The notes beneath the pieces were generated by a model, which saw only the letters and a program-made list of their open reading frames with translations, did no database searches and was not told the DNA's origin. From positions 28,863 to 92,862 of the forward strand of contig CAMWXH010000002.1 in the NCBI GenBank assembly GCA_947178165.1: 64,000 bases of DNA. Reading direction: 5' to 3'. This DNA is from an uncultured Porphyromonadaceae bacterium (GTDB lineage Bacteria > Bacteroidota > Bacteroidia > Bacteroidales > Muribaculaceae). The translations under genes were made by a program, and so were the position numbers. This document shows, piece by piece, positions 53,494 through 63,020 of the stretch; position 1 is the stretch's first letter, and each line of letters begins with the position of its first letter.

Positions 53494-54813
53494 TCAGATA
53501 CCCAAGGACTTACTTCTTTCCTGCGACAGCCGGGAGATCTCAGGCTCGAAATGCTTCCTGACCGTCATTGCAAGAAAAGCCTCCTTATCCCTCATGTCAG
53601 TTAACTGGAAATAGGTCTTAGCCGTGGATTTCTCGATAGGCTTCAATCCTGAATCCTGACCATCGAAAGAGGCCCGCACGGCATAGCCACCGTCCCGGGT
53701 CTTGACAATGGCCGCATTCTTGAAAGGGATCTCTTCATTCGGGTCCATAGGAGCGAGAGGGTCATTCTTGATAAGGTAAGGTTGTGCGCCCAAATAGAGT
53801 TGCTGCGCATCAATACGGTCAAGGATCAGTTCGGAAGCCTTGTTAACGTCAGTCATTACCGAGGTGATGAACTTGGGTTCCTCCTTCAAGGTCTGAATCC
53901 AAGAATCGAGATATGACGCGGAATTATCGGTAATCTTCTTGTCGAAACCCATAGAGTGGGAGACCATCGCCGCCGTCAACTCAGCCACAAGTTCCTCCTT
54001 TGCATACTTTTTATCTCCGAAACGTCCACCCGTCTCACGGTTGAGACGTTCAGGGGTCATAGTTGAATGAGCCATCTCGTGAATCATCGTCGCATAGAAC
54101 TCCTGACCGCTGCGGTAAATCTCATCCTGACTGCCTCCCTGGTTGAACTGAGCCTTCATAGGTAACACCACCATATCATGTGCCGGAGAATAATAGGCTC
54201 CGTTCTGAGGTGTGTCAGCTTTGATGGGACATAGCCATGACTGCTGACGTATCATCTCGTCAAGAGCCGGGTGCATATACATCCCACGGGTATCAGAGAA
54301 CTCAGGAGCCTTGAACTTATCAAGAAGTTTCTGGACGCGCTCAGGCTGCACCTCTTGGAGATTGGTCTGCTGGATATTGTAAACCGGGAAAGCCTTTACA
54401 AAAGGTATGACCGTAAGATTCTTCCTCTCCTCCTTCGACATCGCCCGGTAATCATGCTCCTGAACCCTCTTGCCATTCATATCCTTGATGAGCATGTCCC
54501 AATAGACCACAGGAAAAGCCTTCTCACCTTTAAGCACATGGGCTTTGAGATTATGGGCCTGCTTAAACGTGAGATATACGGGAATCTGATAGCCGCTCAT
54601 GGCGGTGTGCATCTGGAGGAAGAAAGAATTGGAGCCGGAATAGTTGCGACCACCCACATTCTGAGGCAATCCGCCACCCTGACCGTCGATCCAGCCCTTC
54701 TTCCAATCTGAGGCCTTCATCTGCTCCATGCGGTCTATCATCATCTGAGCGAAACGGTCAAGCGCGGCCTGACCCGCGCCGACCGTCTGCTGCGGACGAG
54801 GATTCTCAGTCAT
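53494..54813 (-). CDS. ArdC-like antirestriction metalloprotease
   Basis: A 439-aa protein from the ATG at 54813 (MTENPRPQQT), chosen because it gives an 8-bp overlap with the upstream gene; an ATG at 54825 is also possible. The N-terminal ssDNA-binding region (YSGSNSFFLQMHT and FKQAHNLKAHVLKGEKAFPVVYW) is the ArdC/DUF1738 domain. A zincin domain follows with HEMAH (His245-His249) and the downstream EELVAE glutamate. ArdC proteins protect incoming single-stranded DNA from host restriction. Its presence on an element that also carries BREX is notable. Confidence 0.85.
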   Translation of the reverse strand: MTENPRPQQTVGAGQAALDRFAQMMIDRMEQMKASDWKKGWIDGQGGGLPQNVGGRNYSGSNSFFLQMHTAMSGYQIPVYLTFKQAHNLKAHVLKGEKAFPVVYWDMLIKDMNGKRVQEHDYRAMSKEERKNLTVIPFVKAFPVYNIQQTNLQEVQPERVQKLLDKFKAPEFSDTRGMYMHPALDEMIRQQSWLCPIKADTPQNGAYYSPAHDMVVLPMKAQFNQGGSQDEIYRSGQEFYATMIHEMAHSTMTPERLNRETGGRFGDKKYAKEELVAELTAAMVSHSMGFDKKITDNSASYLDSWIQTLKEEPKFITSVMTDVNKASELILDRIDAQQLYLGAQPYLIKNDPLAPMDPNEEIPFKNAAIVKTRDGGYAVRASFDGQDSGLKPIEKSTAKTYFQLTDMRDKEAFLAMTVRKHFEPEISRLSQERSKSLGI

Positions 54814-55093
54814 TCCAAATGCCATAGTCCTCGTCGTCGATAAGTTGCATCTCCATAGCGTCAATCTCCGTCTGCTCCAGATAGAACTCCGCCGCATCGT
54901 CAGACGGCTCGACACCGTGGCTGTCGCACCATGCGATGAAATCCTGTGCCGAATCACCTTCAAGCACGAAACGGAGATGACCTATCTTCCCCTCCTGAAG
55001 GAGCTGTACACGCTCATCGTATGAAAGCGGTGCGTGGGTATGCTCATTCTCCATATTATTGTTTTCCATATTGCTCATAAATAGAAAATTCAT
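54806..55093 (-). CDS. Small acidic ICE protein
   Basis: A 95-aa acidic protein (or 90 aa from the second Met, MSNMENNNM). The middle LLQEGKIGHLRFVLEGDSAQDFIAWCDSHG and the acidic end are seen in small proteins of Bacteroidales ICEs near ardC. No known function. It overlaps the ArdC-like gene and lies 11 bp after the MutS-I/DUF3945 gene. Confidence 0.55.
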   Translation of the reverse strand: MNFLFMSNMENNNMENEHTHAPLSYDERVQLLQEGKIGHLRFVLEGDSAQDFIAWCDSHGVEPSDDAAEFYLEQTEIDAMEMQLIDDEDYGIWND

Positions 55094-55104
55094 TTTTTAG
55101 GGTT

Positions 55105-56388
55105 TTACATTTTCATTGACCGGCTCTTCTCCTGCTTCACCGGCATTGAGAGTTTTTCCTGAATCTCAGTACCGAGATGCTTGACCGCAAGCTGATCCCT
55201 TGTTGCGGTCTTAGCTTTGAAAAGGGAATAGCCGTCATCAAAGGAGATCTCCTTCTTTGATGTCCTGCCTTTCTCACCGAGATCAGCCGACACATACCAT
55301 TTCCCGTCATTGCGGTCTTTGGTCACACGTCCGCTTCCCGGCTCCATACCCGGAGGATTCTGATACTTCTCGTATGCCGATTTAAGATGCAGCCTCTCAC
55401 CGAAATTCTTCTCAACAAGCTGCCCCGGTGTCCTAGTGCGGTCGAAATAGGCGTTGAGATCCTGCTTCGAGGGGATCACCGACATCTGCTGGTCTCCGAC
55501 CTTGGCATAGAACTTATACTTTCCGAAATCGGCACGCTCCACATCCTTCTCCTTATAGACATTGAACTTGTCAACCGTGAGGTTTCCGTTAGGCCCGACT
55601 ATCACATTGGGAGTCTTGAATGCAACCTCAGGCACTTTCTCCTGGAGTTTGGTAGGATAATACTTCTCCATAAGCTGCGGAACCGTAATCTCCTTCTTCT
55701 TGAATGCGGCAAGGTCAGCGGGATCCATTTTCTGCGGTTTCAACTGCTCACCATTGATCTTGGCGGTGAAAAACCAGTCCTCCTTATTGAGGGTACTCTG
55801 GAAAGCATGGCCGTGAGTAACCTTATCACCGTTCACCGTCACCATCTGAGGCTCACGGGGCTTGCGCTCCTGCTTGGCCTCGCTCTTCTGTTCGGGCTTC
55901 TGCTCCGTGGGAGCCGCCTTTACCGTCTTTTCCTTCTCCTTTACAGGAGCCTCCATGACGGCCTCTTCCTTTTTCTTTCTTGGCATTTTGGGTTCTTTTA
56001 ATGATTCATCTTTCTTTTCATCTTTTACGGAGGTCTTGGAAGTGGACTTGACAGACTCCTTCCTCTCCGTCTTTTTCCTGATTTTGGGATCTTCAAGTTG
56101 CTCGCAGATAGCAACCCTGCTGCCGGCTCTGACCAGTTTAGGTAGATAGGTGTCGAGAGCGTGGTGCGGGAATCCTATCGTCTTGACATCCTCCTTGCCG
56201 ACCTTGCGGTTGACAACATTGAGGTCAAGAATCTTTGAGGCCTTCTCCGCATCCTGCTTATAGGACTCATAGAAATCACCGACTCTGAAAAGAAGCACCG
56301 CATCGGGATGTTTCTTCTTCATCTCCTCAAACTGCTTCATCATGCTTGGAAGACTCCCGGCTCTTGAATTGATTTTACTTTCAGCCAT
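55105..56388 (-). CDS. MutS domain I-like region fused to DUF3945
   Basis: A 427-aa protein from the ATG at 56388 (MAESKINS). The first ~110 residues closely follow the mismatch-binding N-terminal domain of Mut[27 protein letters not shown], then [27 protein letters not shown] charged low-complexity linker (~115-200) is followed by DUF3945-type repeats ([14 protein letters not shown]..., [18 protein letters not shown]). The Phe of the MutS F-x-E motif is retained (GDFYES). The rest of MutS is absent. This architecture is known on Bacteroidetes ICEs; its role is unknown. Confidence 0.8.
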   Translation of the reverse strand: MAESKINSRAGSLPSMMKQFEEMKKKHPDAVLLFRVGDFYESYKQDAEKASKILDLNVVNRKVGKEDVKTIGFPHHALDTYLPKLVRAGSRVAICEQLEDPKIRKKTERKESVKSTSKTSVKDEKKDESLKEPKMPRKKKEEAVMEAPVKEKEKTVKAAPTEQKPEQKSEAKQERKPREPQMVTVNGDKVTHGHAFQSTLNKEDWFFTAKINGEQLKPQKMDPADLAAFKKKEITVPQLMEKYYPTKLQEKVPEVAFKTPNVIVGPNGNLTVDKFNVYKEKDVERADFGKYKFYAKVGDQQMSVIPSKQDLNAYFDRTRTPGQLVEKNFGERLHLKSAYEKYQNPPGMEPGSGRVTKDRNDGKWYVSADLGEKGRTSKKEISFDDGYSLFKAKTATRDQLAVKHLGTEIQEKLSMPVKQEKSRSMKM

Positions 56389-56434
56389 ATAGTTATAGTT
56401 TAATATGGGCTTGTCCGTCAATAGGACTCGAACA

Positions 56435-57220
56435 CTACATCTTCAGGGAAGATGATTGTTTCTCCTCCTTAGCCGGAGCCAGTCTAATAGCCCTCTCGTG
56501 TGAATCCCGGTCAACGACCTGCTGATACTCCCAGCGGTTCTTGTCAGTCATCACAAGACCGATATATTCAGGATGCTCGATGTCATACTTCAATTTCTGC
56601 TGACGTTCCCATTCTTTCATATCGCCTTTGATGACCTTGAAACCCTGAGGCTTCTTCAGGTCGATGCCGACGGTAACTTTCTCATCACCTACATTGAGTT
56701 CCATGGGCTTGCCCTCACGCACTGCCTGTTTCTGCTGTGTCCCCAATTCAATGTCATTGACCTTCTCCATATCTTTCAGCTTCTCCTCAATTTTCAGGTC
56801 GGTGATGCGCTTGTGGATGACTGACTTGGTTTCGGGATCGAGTTGTAGGAACTGATTTGACTTTTCACCGTTAAGGTCGATAGTCTTACGCAGGACCTCC
56901 CCATTGCGGAGACGTTCTGCCTCCTGGGGTGATAGATTCAGAATCTTGTTCCGGCTCTCGTCAAGATCCGCCCTGACAGGGTAAGCCATCAACGCCGGAT
57001 TCCCGTTTTTGTCCGCTGTCATCTGGAGTTTGAGGGGCAAGGTGATGATTTCACCGTTCCGGGCATTGATGGAAACCTGCAGTAATGGAGTGACTTCACC
57101 GGAGACCAATGCCTTCTTCACTTCCTGAGGCAGCTTATCCGCTTTATCGCGGTCGATGCCAAGAAGTTGTAACTTTTCATAAGGCAGGTCGGGTTGAAGA
57201 TTTTTATTGTCTTTTTCCAT
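56435..57220 (-). CDS. DUF4099/DUF3945 ICE protein
   Basis: A 261-aa protein. The N-terminus [37 protein letters not shown] is DUF4099, followed by a DUF3945-type region ([23 protein letters not shown] and [28 protein letters not shown]). A standard companion of the MutS-I/DUF3945 gene, 46 bp away. It is first in this minus-strand operon, with a TATCTTTG promoter box at 57276-57283. Confidence 0.8.
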   Translation of the reverse strand: MEKDNKNLQPDLPYEKLQLLGIDRDKADKLPQEVKKALVSGEVTPLLQVSINARNGEIITLPLKLQMTADKNGNPALMAYPVRADLDESRNKILNLSPQEAERLRNGEVLRKTIDLNGEKSNQFLQLDPETKSVIHKRITDLKIEEKLKDMEKVNDIELGTQQKQAVREGKPMELNVGDEKVTVGIDLKKPQGFKVIKGDMKEWERQQKLKYDIEHPEYIGLVMTDKNRWEYQQVVDRDSHERAIRLAPAKEEKQSSSLKM

Positions 57221-57239
57221 TTTATTGAAATAAGTGTAT

Positions 57240-57247
57240 TAATTTTG
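57240..57247 (+). promoter_or_regulatory. Promoter box (TAATTTTG) for the glucosaminidase gene
   Basis: TAATTTTG lies 56 bp upstream of the ATG at 57304. No good -33 element is present at the usual spacing. Confidence 0.4.
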
Positions 57248-57275
57248 CGGTGTGAAAATCCGCATTTCTGACGCA

Positions 57276-57283
57276 CAAAGATA
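57276..57283 (-). promoter_or_regulatory. Promoter box (TATCTTTG) for the DUF4099 operon
   Basis: On the minus strand TATCTTTG lies 55 bp before the start at 57220. It faces the plus-strand box at 57240-57247, so the gap holds two promoters pointing across each other. The -33 element is weak. Confidence 0.45.
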
Positions 57284-57303
57284 TTCATAGACTACGGAAA
57301 GAA

Positions 57304-57981
57304 ATGCACAACAAGATTCTGACATTTGGACTGCTGATTATTAATTCGATAACCGTGCAGGCACAATTCCACACGATTACAAAAGAGAGTGAAATAGATT
57401 ATTCCGGGAAGAAGAACATTGTTTATAACCCTGATTTACAGGATGCAACAATAGAAGATGATGGGATAGTATTGGAAAATGACGTTATCTCCATATCAAC
57501 TCTCTCAAATACCAATGATTCGCTAAGTTCCCCAAAATGTAACGGTTACCCGTTGCCGAAAAAAGGGTTTGAATATGCCAAGGCACGGGGCAGAAAACCC
57601 CGAAACAAGGAATTGTTTGAAACATCAAAGTCGATTGGTAGAACCATAGATCTGCCTGAGCTGACAATCCCAAACCTATACGCCGAGATCAAGAAGAACA
57701 ACATCAAATATCCGAAGATAGTATTGGCACAGGCAATACTGGAGACTGGATGGTTCAAGTCGTCGGTATGCCGGAACAAGAACAACCTGTTCGGCCTCAC
57801 CAATCCCCGAACCAAGACATACTACGAGTTTGACCACTGGACCGAATCAGTGACGGCATACCGGACCAAAGTACAATACAAGTACAAGGGTGGCAACTAT
57901 CTGTTATGGCTACGCGACATCGGATATGCCGAGGACAAGGGGTATATTCAGGCTGTGATAAGGGTTCTGAGACAACTATGA
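57304..57981 (+). CDS. Secreted glucosaminidase (lytic enzyme of the ICE)
   Basis: A 225-aa protein with a signal peptide (ILTFGLLIINSITVQAQ) and a glucosaminidase/LysM-less FlgJ-type domain in the second half: IVLAQAILETGWFKSSVC with catalytic Glu147, NKNNLFGL, YYEFDHWTESVTAY and YAEDKGY. It cleaves peptidoglycan, probably to open the wall for the conjugation channel. It is transcribed opposite to the flanking transfer genes. Confidence 0.85.
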   Translation: MHNKILTFGLLIINSITVQAQFHTITKESEIDYSGKKNIVYNPDLQDATIEDDGIVLENDVISISTLSNTNDSLSSPKCNGYPLPKKGFEYAKARGRKPRNKELFETSKSIGRTIDLPELTIPNLYAEIKKNNIKYPKIVLAQAILETGWFKSSVCRNKNNLFGLTNPRTKTYYEFDHWTESVTAYRTKVQYKYKGGNYLLWLRDIGYAEDKGYIQAVIRVLRQL

Positions 57982-58001
57982 CTAAGATTATGCTGTCAGG
58001 A

Positions 58002-58033
58002 TTTTGGGTTACAAGAAATTCTTTATAACTTTG
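58002..58033 (+). promoter_or_regulatory. Promoter of the DUF4143 ATPase gene
   Basis: TTTTG (58002-58006), 19 bp, TAACTTTG (58026-58033): full consensus. A 14-bp palindrome, TGTAGA-AA-TCTACA, at 58047-58060 lies just past the expected start of transcription and could be an operator or a 5' hairpin. Confidence 0.7.
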
Positions 58034-58072
58034 TATTACCAAAAAATGTAGAAATCTACAACTTTTAGTAAT

Positions 58073-59329
58073 ATGATAATCCCTCGCCCTACATATCTTC
58101 AACAGTTAATTTCTTCAAGAGGCAACCGCATGATAAAGATTATCACCGGAATCCGCCGATGTGGAAAGTCGTTTCTGTTATTTGACATTTTTCATGAATA
58201 CCTCATCTCAACCGGGATAGATGAAGATCATATCATAGAAATAGCTCTTGATGACCGTACTAATGCCGAATTACGCGACCCGGATAAGATACTCTATTAT
58301 ATAAAGAGCCGGATTAAAGATACTGGTCAATACTATGTCCTTCTGGATGAGGTTCAGATGATAGATGATTTTCCCGGAGTCATGAACAGTCTCCTTCACA
58401 TGAGAAACGTCGATGCCTATGTAACCGGCAGTAATTCACGGTTCTTATCCAAGGATGTGGTGACGGAGTTCAGAGGGAGAGGACAGGACATCCACATGTA
58501 TCCTTTATCCTTCTCGGAATATTATTCAGCCATAGGAGGAGATTTATCAAGATGCTGGAGGGACTACTTCACTTATGGAGGATTGCCGCAGACACTTCTG
58601 CTTCCTGATGCAAAGGCAAAAAGAGATTATCTGACGCATCTTGCCGACACAGTCTATATCGCTGACGTTGTGGAAAGGCATAAAGTAAGGAACAAGCCTG
58701 AACTTGACGAGTTATTGCAGATCTTGGCCTCCTCGATAGGCTCGCCCTGTAATCCGTTGAAATTGGCCAATACATTCAAAAGCCTGAAGAAGGTCATCAT
58801 CTCCAATAAGACTATCTCAAAATACCTCGGGTATCTTTGTGATGCCTTTCTCATTGAAAAAGCATTGCGATACAACATCAAGGGTAAGAAATATATCAAC
58901 ACCTTGTCTAAATATTACTTTACAGATACGGGAATCCGGAACGCCCTGTTGGAATTTCGCCAGCTTGAGCAGACTCATCTTATGGAGAATATTATCTACA
59001 ATGAATTGCTTTACAGAGGATATTCAGTAGATGTAGGGGTGGTGGAAGCCATCAGAAAAGATGAGAACGGCAAATCCATAAGGAAACAGTTTGAAGTGGA
59101 TTTTGTGGCCAATGATTCGGATTCAAGATATTATATTCAATCTGCATATGCGATTCCGGATGAAGAGAAGATGATTCAGGAAACCAACTCGTTCCGTAAT
59201 ATAGATGATTCCTTCAAACGTGTCCTCATTGTCAAGGATGACATGACTCCTTACCGTAATGACGATGGTATTTTGGTTATAGGTCTGTATGATTTTCTAT
59301 TAGATCCGGAACTTATGATAAAGGGTTGA
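58073..59329 (+). CDS. ATPase of the AAA_14/DUF4143 family
   Basis: A 418-aa protein: IKIITGIRRCGKSFLLFDI as Walker A (26-33), VLLDEVQMIDDF as Walker B, AYVTGSNSRFLSKDVVTEFRGR and MYPLSFSEY, then a C-terminal DUF4143 nuclease-like domain (YFTDTGIRNALLEF, ENIIYNELLYRGYSVDVGVV, KQFEVDFVA). These proteins are abundant and variable in Bacteroidetes, and their function is undefined. It has its own promoter and terminator, so it looks like an independent insertion between the ICE operons. Confidence 0.9.
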   Translation: MIIPRPTYLQQLISSRGNRMIKIITGIRRCGKSFLLFDIFHEYLISTGIDEDHIIEIALDDRTNAELRDPDKILYYIKSRIKDTGQYYVLLDEVQMIDDFPGVMNSLLHMRNVDAYVTGSNSRFLSKDVVTEFRGRGQDIHMYPLSFSEYYSAIGGDLSRCWRDYFTYGGLPQTLLLPDAKAKRDYLTHLADTVYIADVVERHKVRNKPELDELLQILASSIGSPCNPLKLANTFKSLKKVIISNKTISKYLGYLCDAFLIEKALRYNIKGKKYINTLSKYYFTDTGIRNALLEFRQLEQTHLMENIIYNELLYRGYSVDVGVVEAIRKDENGKSIRKQFEVDFVANDSDSRYYIQSAYAIPDEEKMIQETNSFRNIDDSFKRVLIVKDDMTPYRNDDGILVIGLYDFLLDPELMIKG

Positions 59330-59383
59330 GTAGAGCTCAACGAAAAGATTACAAAAGTTTTAGATGGAGCCACAGAAGAATGT

Positions 59384-59410
59384 ATCGGTAATTTTTGCAA
59401 AATTACCGAT
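59384..59410 (+). terminator. Intrinsic terminator after the ATPase gene
   Basis: A perfect 12-bp stem (ATCGGTAATTTT at 59384-59395 with its complement at 59399-59410), 3-base loop, then ATTTTTC. It lies 55 bp past the stop codon. Confidence 0.8.
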
Positions 59411-59453
59411 ATTTTTCAATGCCATAATGAGTCGGAAAGTGATTTTGGTTCAT

Positions 59454-60173
59454 TCAATAAAGTAATGAGAATAAAAGAAGATGTGCGGGATAGAAGGCGT
59501 AGAAGCTATACTTGGCTACTGCGCCTTTGATGTTTCCGCGAGTGCCGTCATATAGAAAAATCACAATAGAAGCAAGCATCCCCCCTGTAACTCCATAGTG
59601 CATCATCAACGGGAAGGTAAAAATTAACTGCAGGAACGCCTGTTTCGGAAAATCAATCCGGAATCTCTCTTTCCACGGCTCTATTGTACGGAAACGAAGC
59701 ATATAGAACATCACAATCATCAGCACGCCTCTCCAGTCATAATCTGATTGGAGGAGCCATGCAACACCGCAGAACACAATAACCGACAGAAAGCATATCG
59801 GGCCATGCTCGCAGAGCCGGTCGAACACAGATATTGCCATGACACCAAGGGCAAGCGTGAACATCACATTATGCGTCCCGTCATTACCGTTGAGCATAAT
59901 CCAGGGAATCTCGCTGACCAGACCGAAGAAGATAAGCAGACCGAGATAACGCCAACGGCTAAGGGTATAAGCGCCCCCCTCAGCAACAAGAAAGGCGAAC
60001 ACAGGGAAAGCGATCCTGCCGAAACACCGCATCACCGAATAGAGCGGACTTGCCGGATCCACAAAGAAAAACGCCCAATGGTCAACGACCATCGAGATTA
60101 CCGCAATCACTTTAAGGGCACTCCCGCTCAACCTGAGCGGGAGTGGCACTGAAACAAATGACCTTTCTGTCAT
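59454..60173 (-). CDS. traX: TraX family membrane protein
   Basis: A 239-aa protein from the ATG at 60173 (MTERSFVSVPLPL); a GTG at 60215 overlapping the traG stop is the alternative. It has about six hydrophobic helices and family features LSGSALKVIAVISMVVDHWAFFF, RCFGRIAFPVFAFLVAEG and FYAFYPAHLLLFSLLY. TraX proteins acetylate pilin in F-type systems; in ICEs the role is less clear. It is last in the traN-traO-traG-traX operon. Confidence 0.85.
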   Translation of the reverse strand: MTERSFVSVPLPLRLSGSALKVIAVISMVVDHWAFFFVDPASPLYSVMRCFGRIAFPVFAFLVAEGGAYTLSRWRYLGLLIFFGLVSEIPWIMLNGNDGTHNVMFTLALGVMAISVFDRLCEHGPICFLSVIVFCGVAWLLQSDYDWRGVLMIVMFYMLRFRTIEPWKERFRIDFPKQAFLQLIFTFPLMMHYGVTGGMLASIVIFLYDGTRGNIKGAVAKYSFYAFYPAHLLLFSLLY

Positions 60174-60211
60174 TATTATAGAGATGAAAAAAGTAACAGT
60201 CTGAAAAATAT

Positions 60212-62521
60212 TCACGCCATGCCGAGAAGTTCCTTCACCATAGTCTCCACTTCCTGGTTGACGCGCTTGAAATTACGGTTGAGCATAATCTCCTTCTCAC
60301 GAGCGTTCCTGAACTCATACAGTTTCGGAAGCTCAACATAATGGTTCTCCTCATCCTTGATAGCCTTCATGTCGAAGTGGGTTTTGCAGAAATACTTCGT
60401 GGTCTTGAACTCCTCCGACTGCTCGATGTCAAAACGATTCAACATCCTGTCATCGGTCGCAGTGAAATCACGCGCCTCCTGACCTGCGAGCCAACCGGTA
60501 GCCATATCAGCAATCTTAGCCGCCGGAACGAGATAGTCAAGTTTCTCGGAGATAGAGGTGGAAACCTTTGAATCATTTATGGTGATCGAGGTGGAAGTCT
60601 GCTTCGCCTTGCCGAACACATCATTCTGCGCCCATTCAAGGGTCTCCTTGTTACGGGCGGCACCCATGAAGATATTACCGCAGGTAGTGATGATTTTCTG
60701 CATACCCACTTTTCCGTAATCAGCCTCCAACTGAGGCAACTCCTGAAAACCGAGAGTGACGGCAACCTTATTGCTTCGGGCAGTACCGATAAGGCGGTCA
60801 ATCTTATGGAAATAGAGGGTCGGCAATTCATCCACTATGATGCTCACCGGGATATTTCCCTTGGAGTTTACACGGGTAATCAGACGGTTGAGCACAAGCG
60901 CGTTGAGCGAACCAATCACCTGTTCCTTCTCCGGGTCATTGGCAATCACAAGATAACTCGGCGCCTCCGGGTCAGAAATCTTCAAATCGAAATCGTCCCC
61001 CGTGAACACCCAGTATGCTTCCGGAGAAACAAGACGTGCGGCATTTACACGGAGTGTTCCCACCATTCCCTCCAACTGGTCGTTCGCCTTGTTCTCGTAA
61101 GCCGACTTGAAAGGAGCCATCAGCGAGGCAATCTTATCATCCTGCATAAGGATGTTGAACACCTGGTCGTAAGGTCTTCCGAGGAAAGACAGCACGTGAG
61201 GCATATCCGAAAATTCCCCCGTAACAGTATCAGGCTCCACCTCATTGCCGGCTTCATCCTCATACCAGCACCTCTCAATGATGATACGTTTCCCGGTATG
61301 GTCGGTATAGGAGAATCCGTTAAGTTCAACAAACATCCTGTCCTCATCCGTAGAAACAGAGTTACCCTCACTGTCAATGAAGTCAAGCACCACATCGCCA
61401 TTCTCATCGAGGGCATTGAAATCATCCCAGTTACGAATCACAATCTCCAACTTTCTTCCCTCATGTAGTATGAAACGTTTCAGTTTCTTACCGTTCCGGA
61501 AACCGACAGGATGGAAATTGACAAAGAAATATATGATCGCGGCAAGAAAATTCTCAGCAGAATTGGTAAAGAAAGCCTCCGAACCACCTTTCTTCTCGCC
61601 ACCACCTTTGTTCAGAGAGGCCAACAGGGTCGCTGCGGTCTCCGAAGCGGCCGCAAGGTCAGGTATATACTTCCTCTGGATCGGATTGATACGGTTTGAA
61701 TACTCCACATCTGTAAAATTCACAATCCTGAAACCGCAGTCCTTGGGAAGTTTTCCACTCTTTCGGTTCTTGCAGAACTGATAGAACAGAGTCTTCGCAA
61801 GAGTAGGGAACTTATAGTCATACACCATCATGGCAAAACCCTTTGCCGCGTGCTGACGTATGAAAGGGTCGATGATTCCGAAAGACTTACCCGAACCCGG
61901 TGTACCCAACACTATAGTACCTCGGAACGGGTTGATGATGTTGATCCAGCCGTGGTGCATTCTCTTCTTGAAATAATATAGCATGGGGATGTTCACCGAA
62001 TAAGGGGTCTCAGCCTTGACATTTGACTGCTCGAAAGACTCATTCTCAAAGTTGAAACGGTCCTCGCCAACTTTCATATTATAGTACTTGGCTATACCGT
62101 CAAGACCCTGATGAAAGAGCATTGTCCCGACCACCGAACAGAAAGCGTAGAGGACACGGCTTTCCGGGAATCCGAACATCGACATTCCCCATTCCCCGTG
62201 ATGGAATATGAAGCAAAGACCCACAAGGGTTACTCCGGCCAAGACCGGATAGACCACCATAGTCTTGACATTAAACTTCAAAGCCTTCTTCGCCTTAGTG
62301 CCGATAGCCACAATACAGATGCAGACAAGCTCGGCTACCTTACATCCGGCCACAGAATTGAAAATCCTGAATCTCGACAGCAGATCGAGGATGAACCCCG
62401 TGATACGGTTGTCAGCCGTAACCGGGAGGTTCATCACAATCTCGATAATCAGGAATATATAGATGCAGCTACGGAAGTAGTTATACATCATCTGCTGTTC
62501 CTTTGTTTCCTCGACACTCAT
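60212..62521 (-). CDS. traG: TraG/VirD4-type coupling ATPase
   Basis: A 769-aa protein from the ATG at 62521 (MSVEETKEQQ), 1 bp after the traO stop. The N-terminal ~140 residues have several transmembrane segments. Walker A GTPGSGKS is at 206-213, Walker B SIIVDELPTLYF, followed by GFQELPQLEADYG, the conserved Q-rich motif of coupling proteins. It brings the relaxosome DNA to the transfer channel. In Bacteroidetes elements this is also called MobC. Confidence 0.85.
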   Translation of the reverse strand: MSVEETKEQQMMYNYFRSCIYIFLIIEIVMNLPVTADNRITGFILDLLSRFRIFNSVAGCKVAELVCICIVAIGTKAKKALKFNVKTMVVYPVLAGVTLVGLCFIFHHGEWGMSMFGFPESRVLYAFCSVVGTMLFHQGLDGIAKYYNMKVGEDRFNFENESFEQSNVKAETPYSVNIPMLYYFKKRMHHGWINIINPFRGTIVLGTPGSGKSFGIIDPFIRQHAAKGFAMMVYDYKFPTLAKTLFYQFCKNRKSGKLPKDCGFRIVNFTDVEYSNRINPIQRKYIPDLAAASETAATLLASLNKGGGEKKGGSEAFFTNSAENFLAAIIYFFVNFHPVGFRNGKKLKRFILHEGRKLEIVIRNWDDFNALDENGDVVLDFIDSEGNSVSTDEDRMFVELNGFSYTDHTGKRIIIERCWYEDEAGNEVEPDTVTGEFSDMPHVLSFLGRPYDQVFNILMQDDKIASLMAPFKSAYENKANDQLEGMVGTLRVNAARLVSPEAYWVFTGDDFDLKISDPEAPSYLVIANDPEKEQVIGSLNALVLNRLITRVNSKGNIPVSIIVDELPTLYFHKIDRLIGTARSNKVAVTLGFQELPQLEADYGKVGMQKIITTCGNIFMGAARNKETLEWAQNDVFGKAKQTSTSITINDSKVSTSISEKLDYLVPAAKIADMATGWLAGQEARDFTATDDRMLNRFDIEQSEEFKTTKYFCKTHFDMKAIKDEENHYVELPKLYEFRNAREKEIMLNRNFKRVNQEVETMVKELLGMA

Positions 62522-62522
62522 A

Positions 62523-63020
62523 TCAGAAAGGGATTTTAAGGCCAACCATTAAACCGTTCCGGAAGAGATCACCATGCAGGAAACAGACATTGTTCTTCTG
62601 AATCAGTGCAAGCTCGATACCGTTTGCAAACACATAATCATACTCGAAGCCCGCTTCAAGTCCGATAAAAAACTCCTTCTGAACCGCGCCCAACACAGGG
62701 CCGGCACGGAAAGAGAAATTGCTGTTCTTGAATCTCTTCAGCTGATGCTTGTAAAGGAGACCGCCGTTCCAGAAATAGCCTTTCCAAAACTGACCCTCCC
62801 CAACTTTGCGATGATTCCCCAGTTCACCGAACACCTCAAAGGCACGCCCGTAGGAGAAATTGTACTCATATCCGACAGTGGCATCAAGGGTTGCAGGGAA
62901 AAGGAATCCGGCATTAACAGTGAAACGATTCTCAGCCGAAGCACTGAGGCTGCTCACCACACATACTACTGCAACAATAAAAGTCTTGAACCATTTGCTT
63001 AACTTAAATCTATCCATCAT
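62523..63020 (-). CDS. traO: Conjugative transposon protein TraO
   Basis: A 165-aa protein with a signal peptide (TFIVAVVCVVSSLSASAENRF) and a beta-barrel-like mature part (YEYNFSYGRAFEVFGELG, FSFRAGPVLGAVQKEFFIGLEAGFEYDYVF, GDLFRNGLMVGLKIPF), which matches TraO of Bacteroidetes conjugative transposons. It overlaps traN by 4 bp and traG follows. It is probably part of the outer-membrane pore. Confidence 0.8.
   Translation of the reverse strand: MMDRFKLSKWFKTFIVAVVCVVSSLSASAENRFTVNAGFLFPATLDATVGYEYNFSYGRAFEVFGELGNHRKVGEGQFWKGYFWNGGLLYKHQLKRFKNSNFSFRAGPVLGAVQKEFFIGLEAGFEYDYVFANGIELALIQKNNVCFLHGDLFRNGLMVGLKIPF

Noticed and set aside
53494-54963. Longer 489-aa version of the ArdC-like protein
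   Set aside because: The first ~50 residues are Arg/Ser-rich and read antiphase through the 54806-55093 gene. The MTENPRPQQT start fits family members.
51120-62540. Long plus-strand frames opposite the tra and DUF3945 genes
   Set aside because: They are antisense shadows of well-supported minus-strand genes with clear domains.
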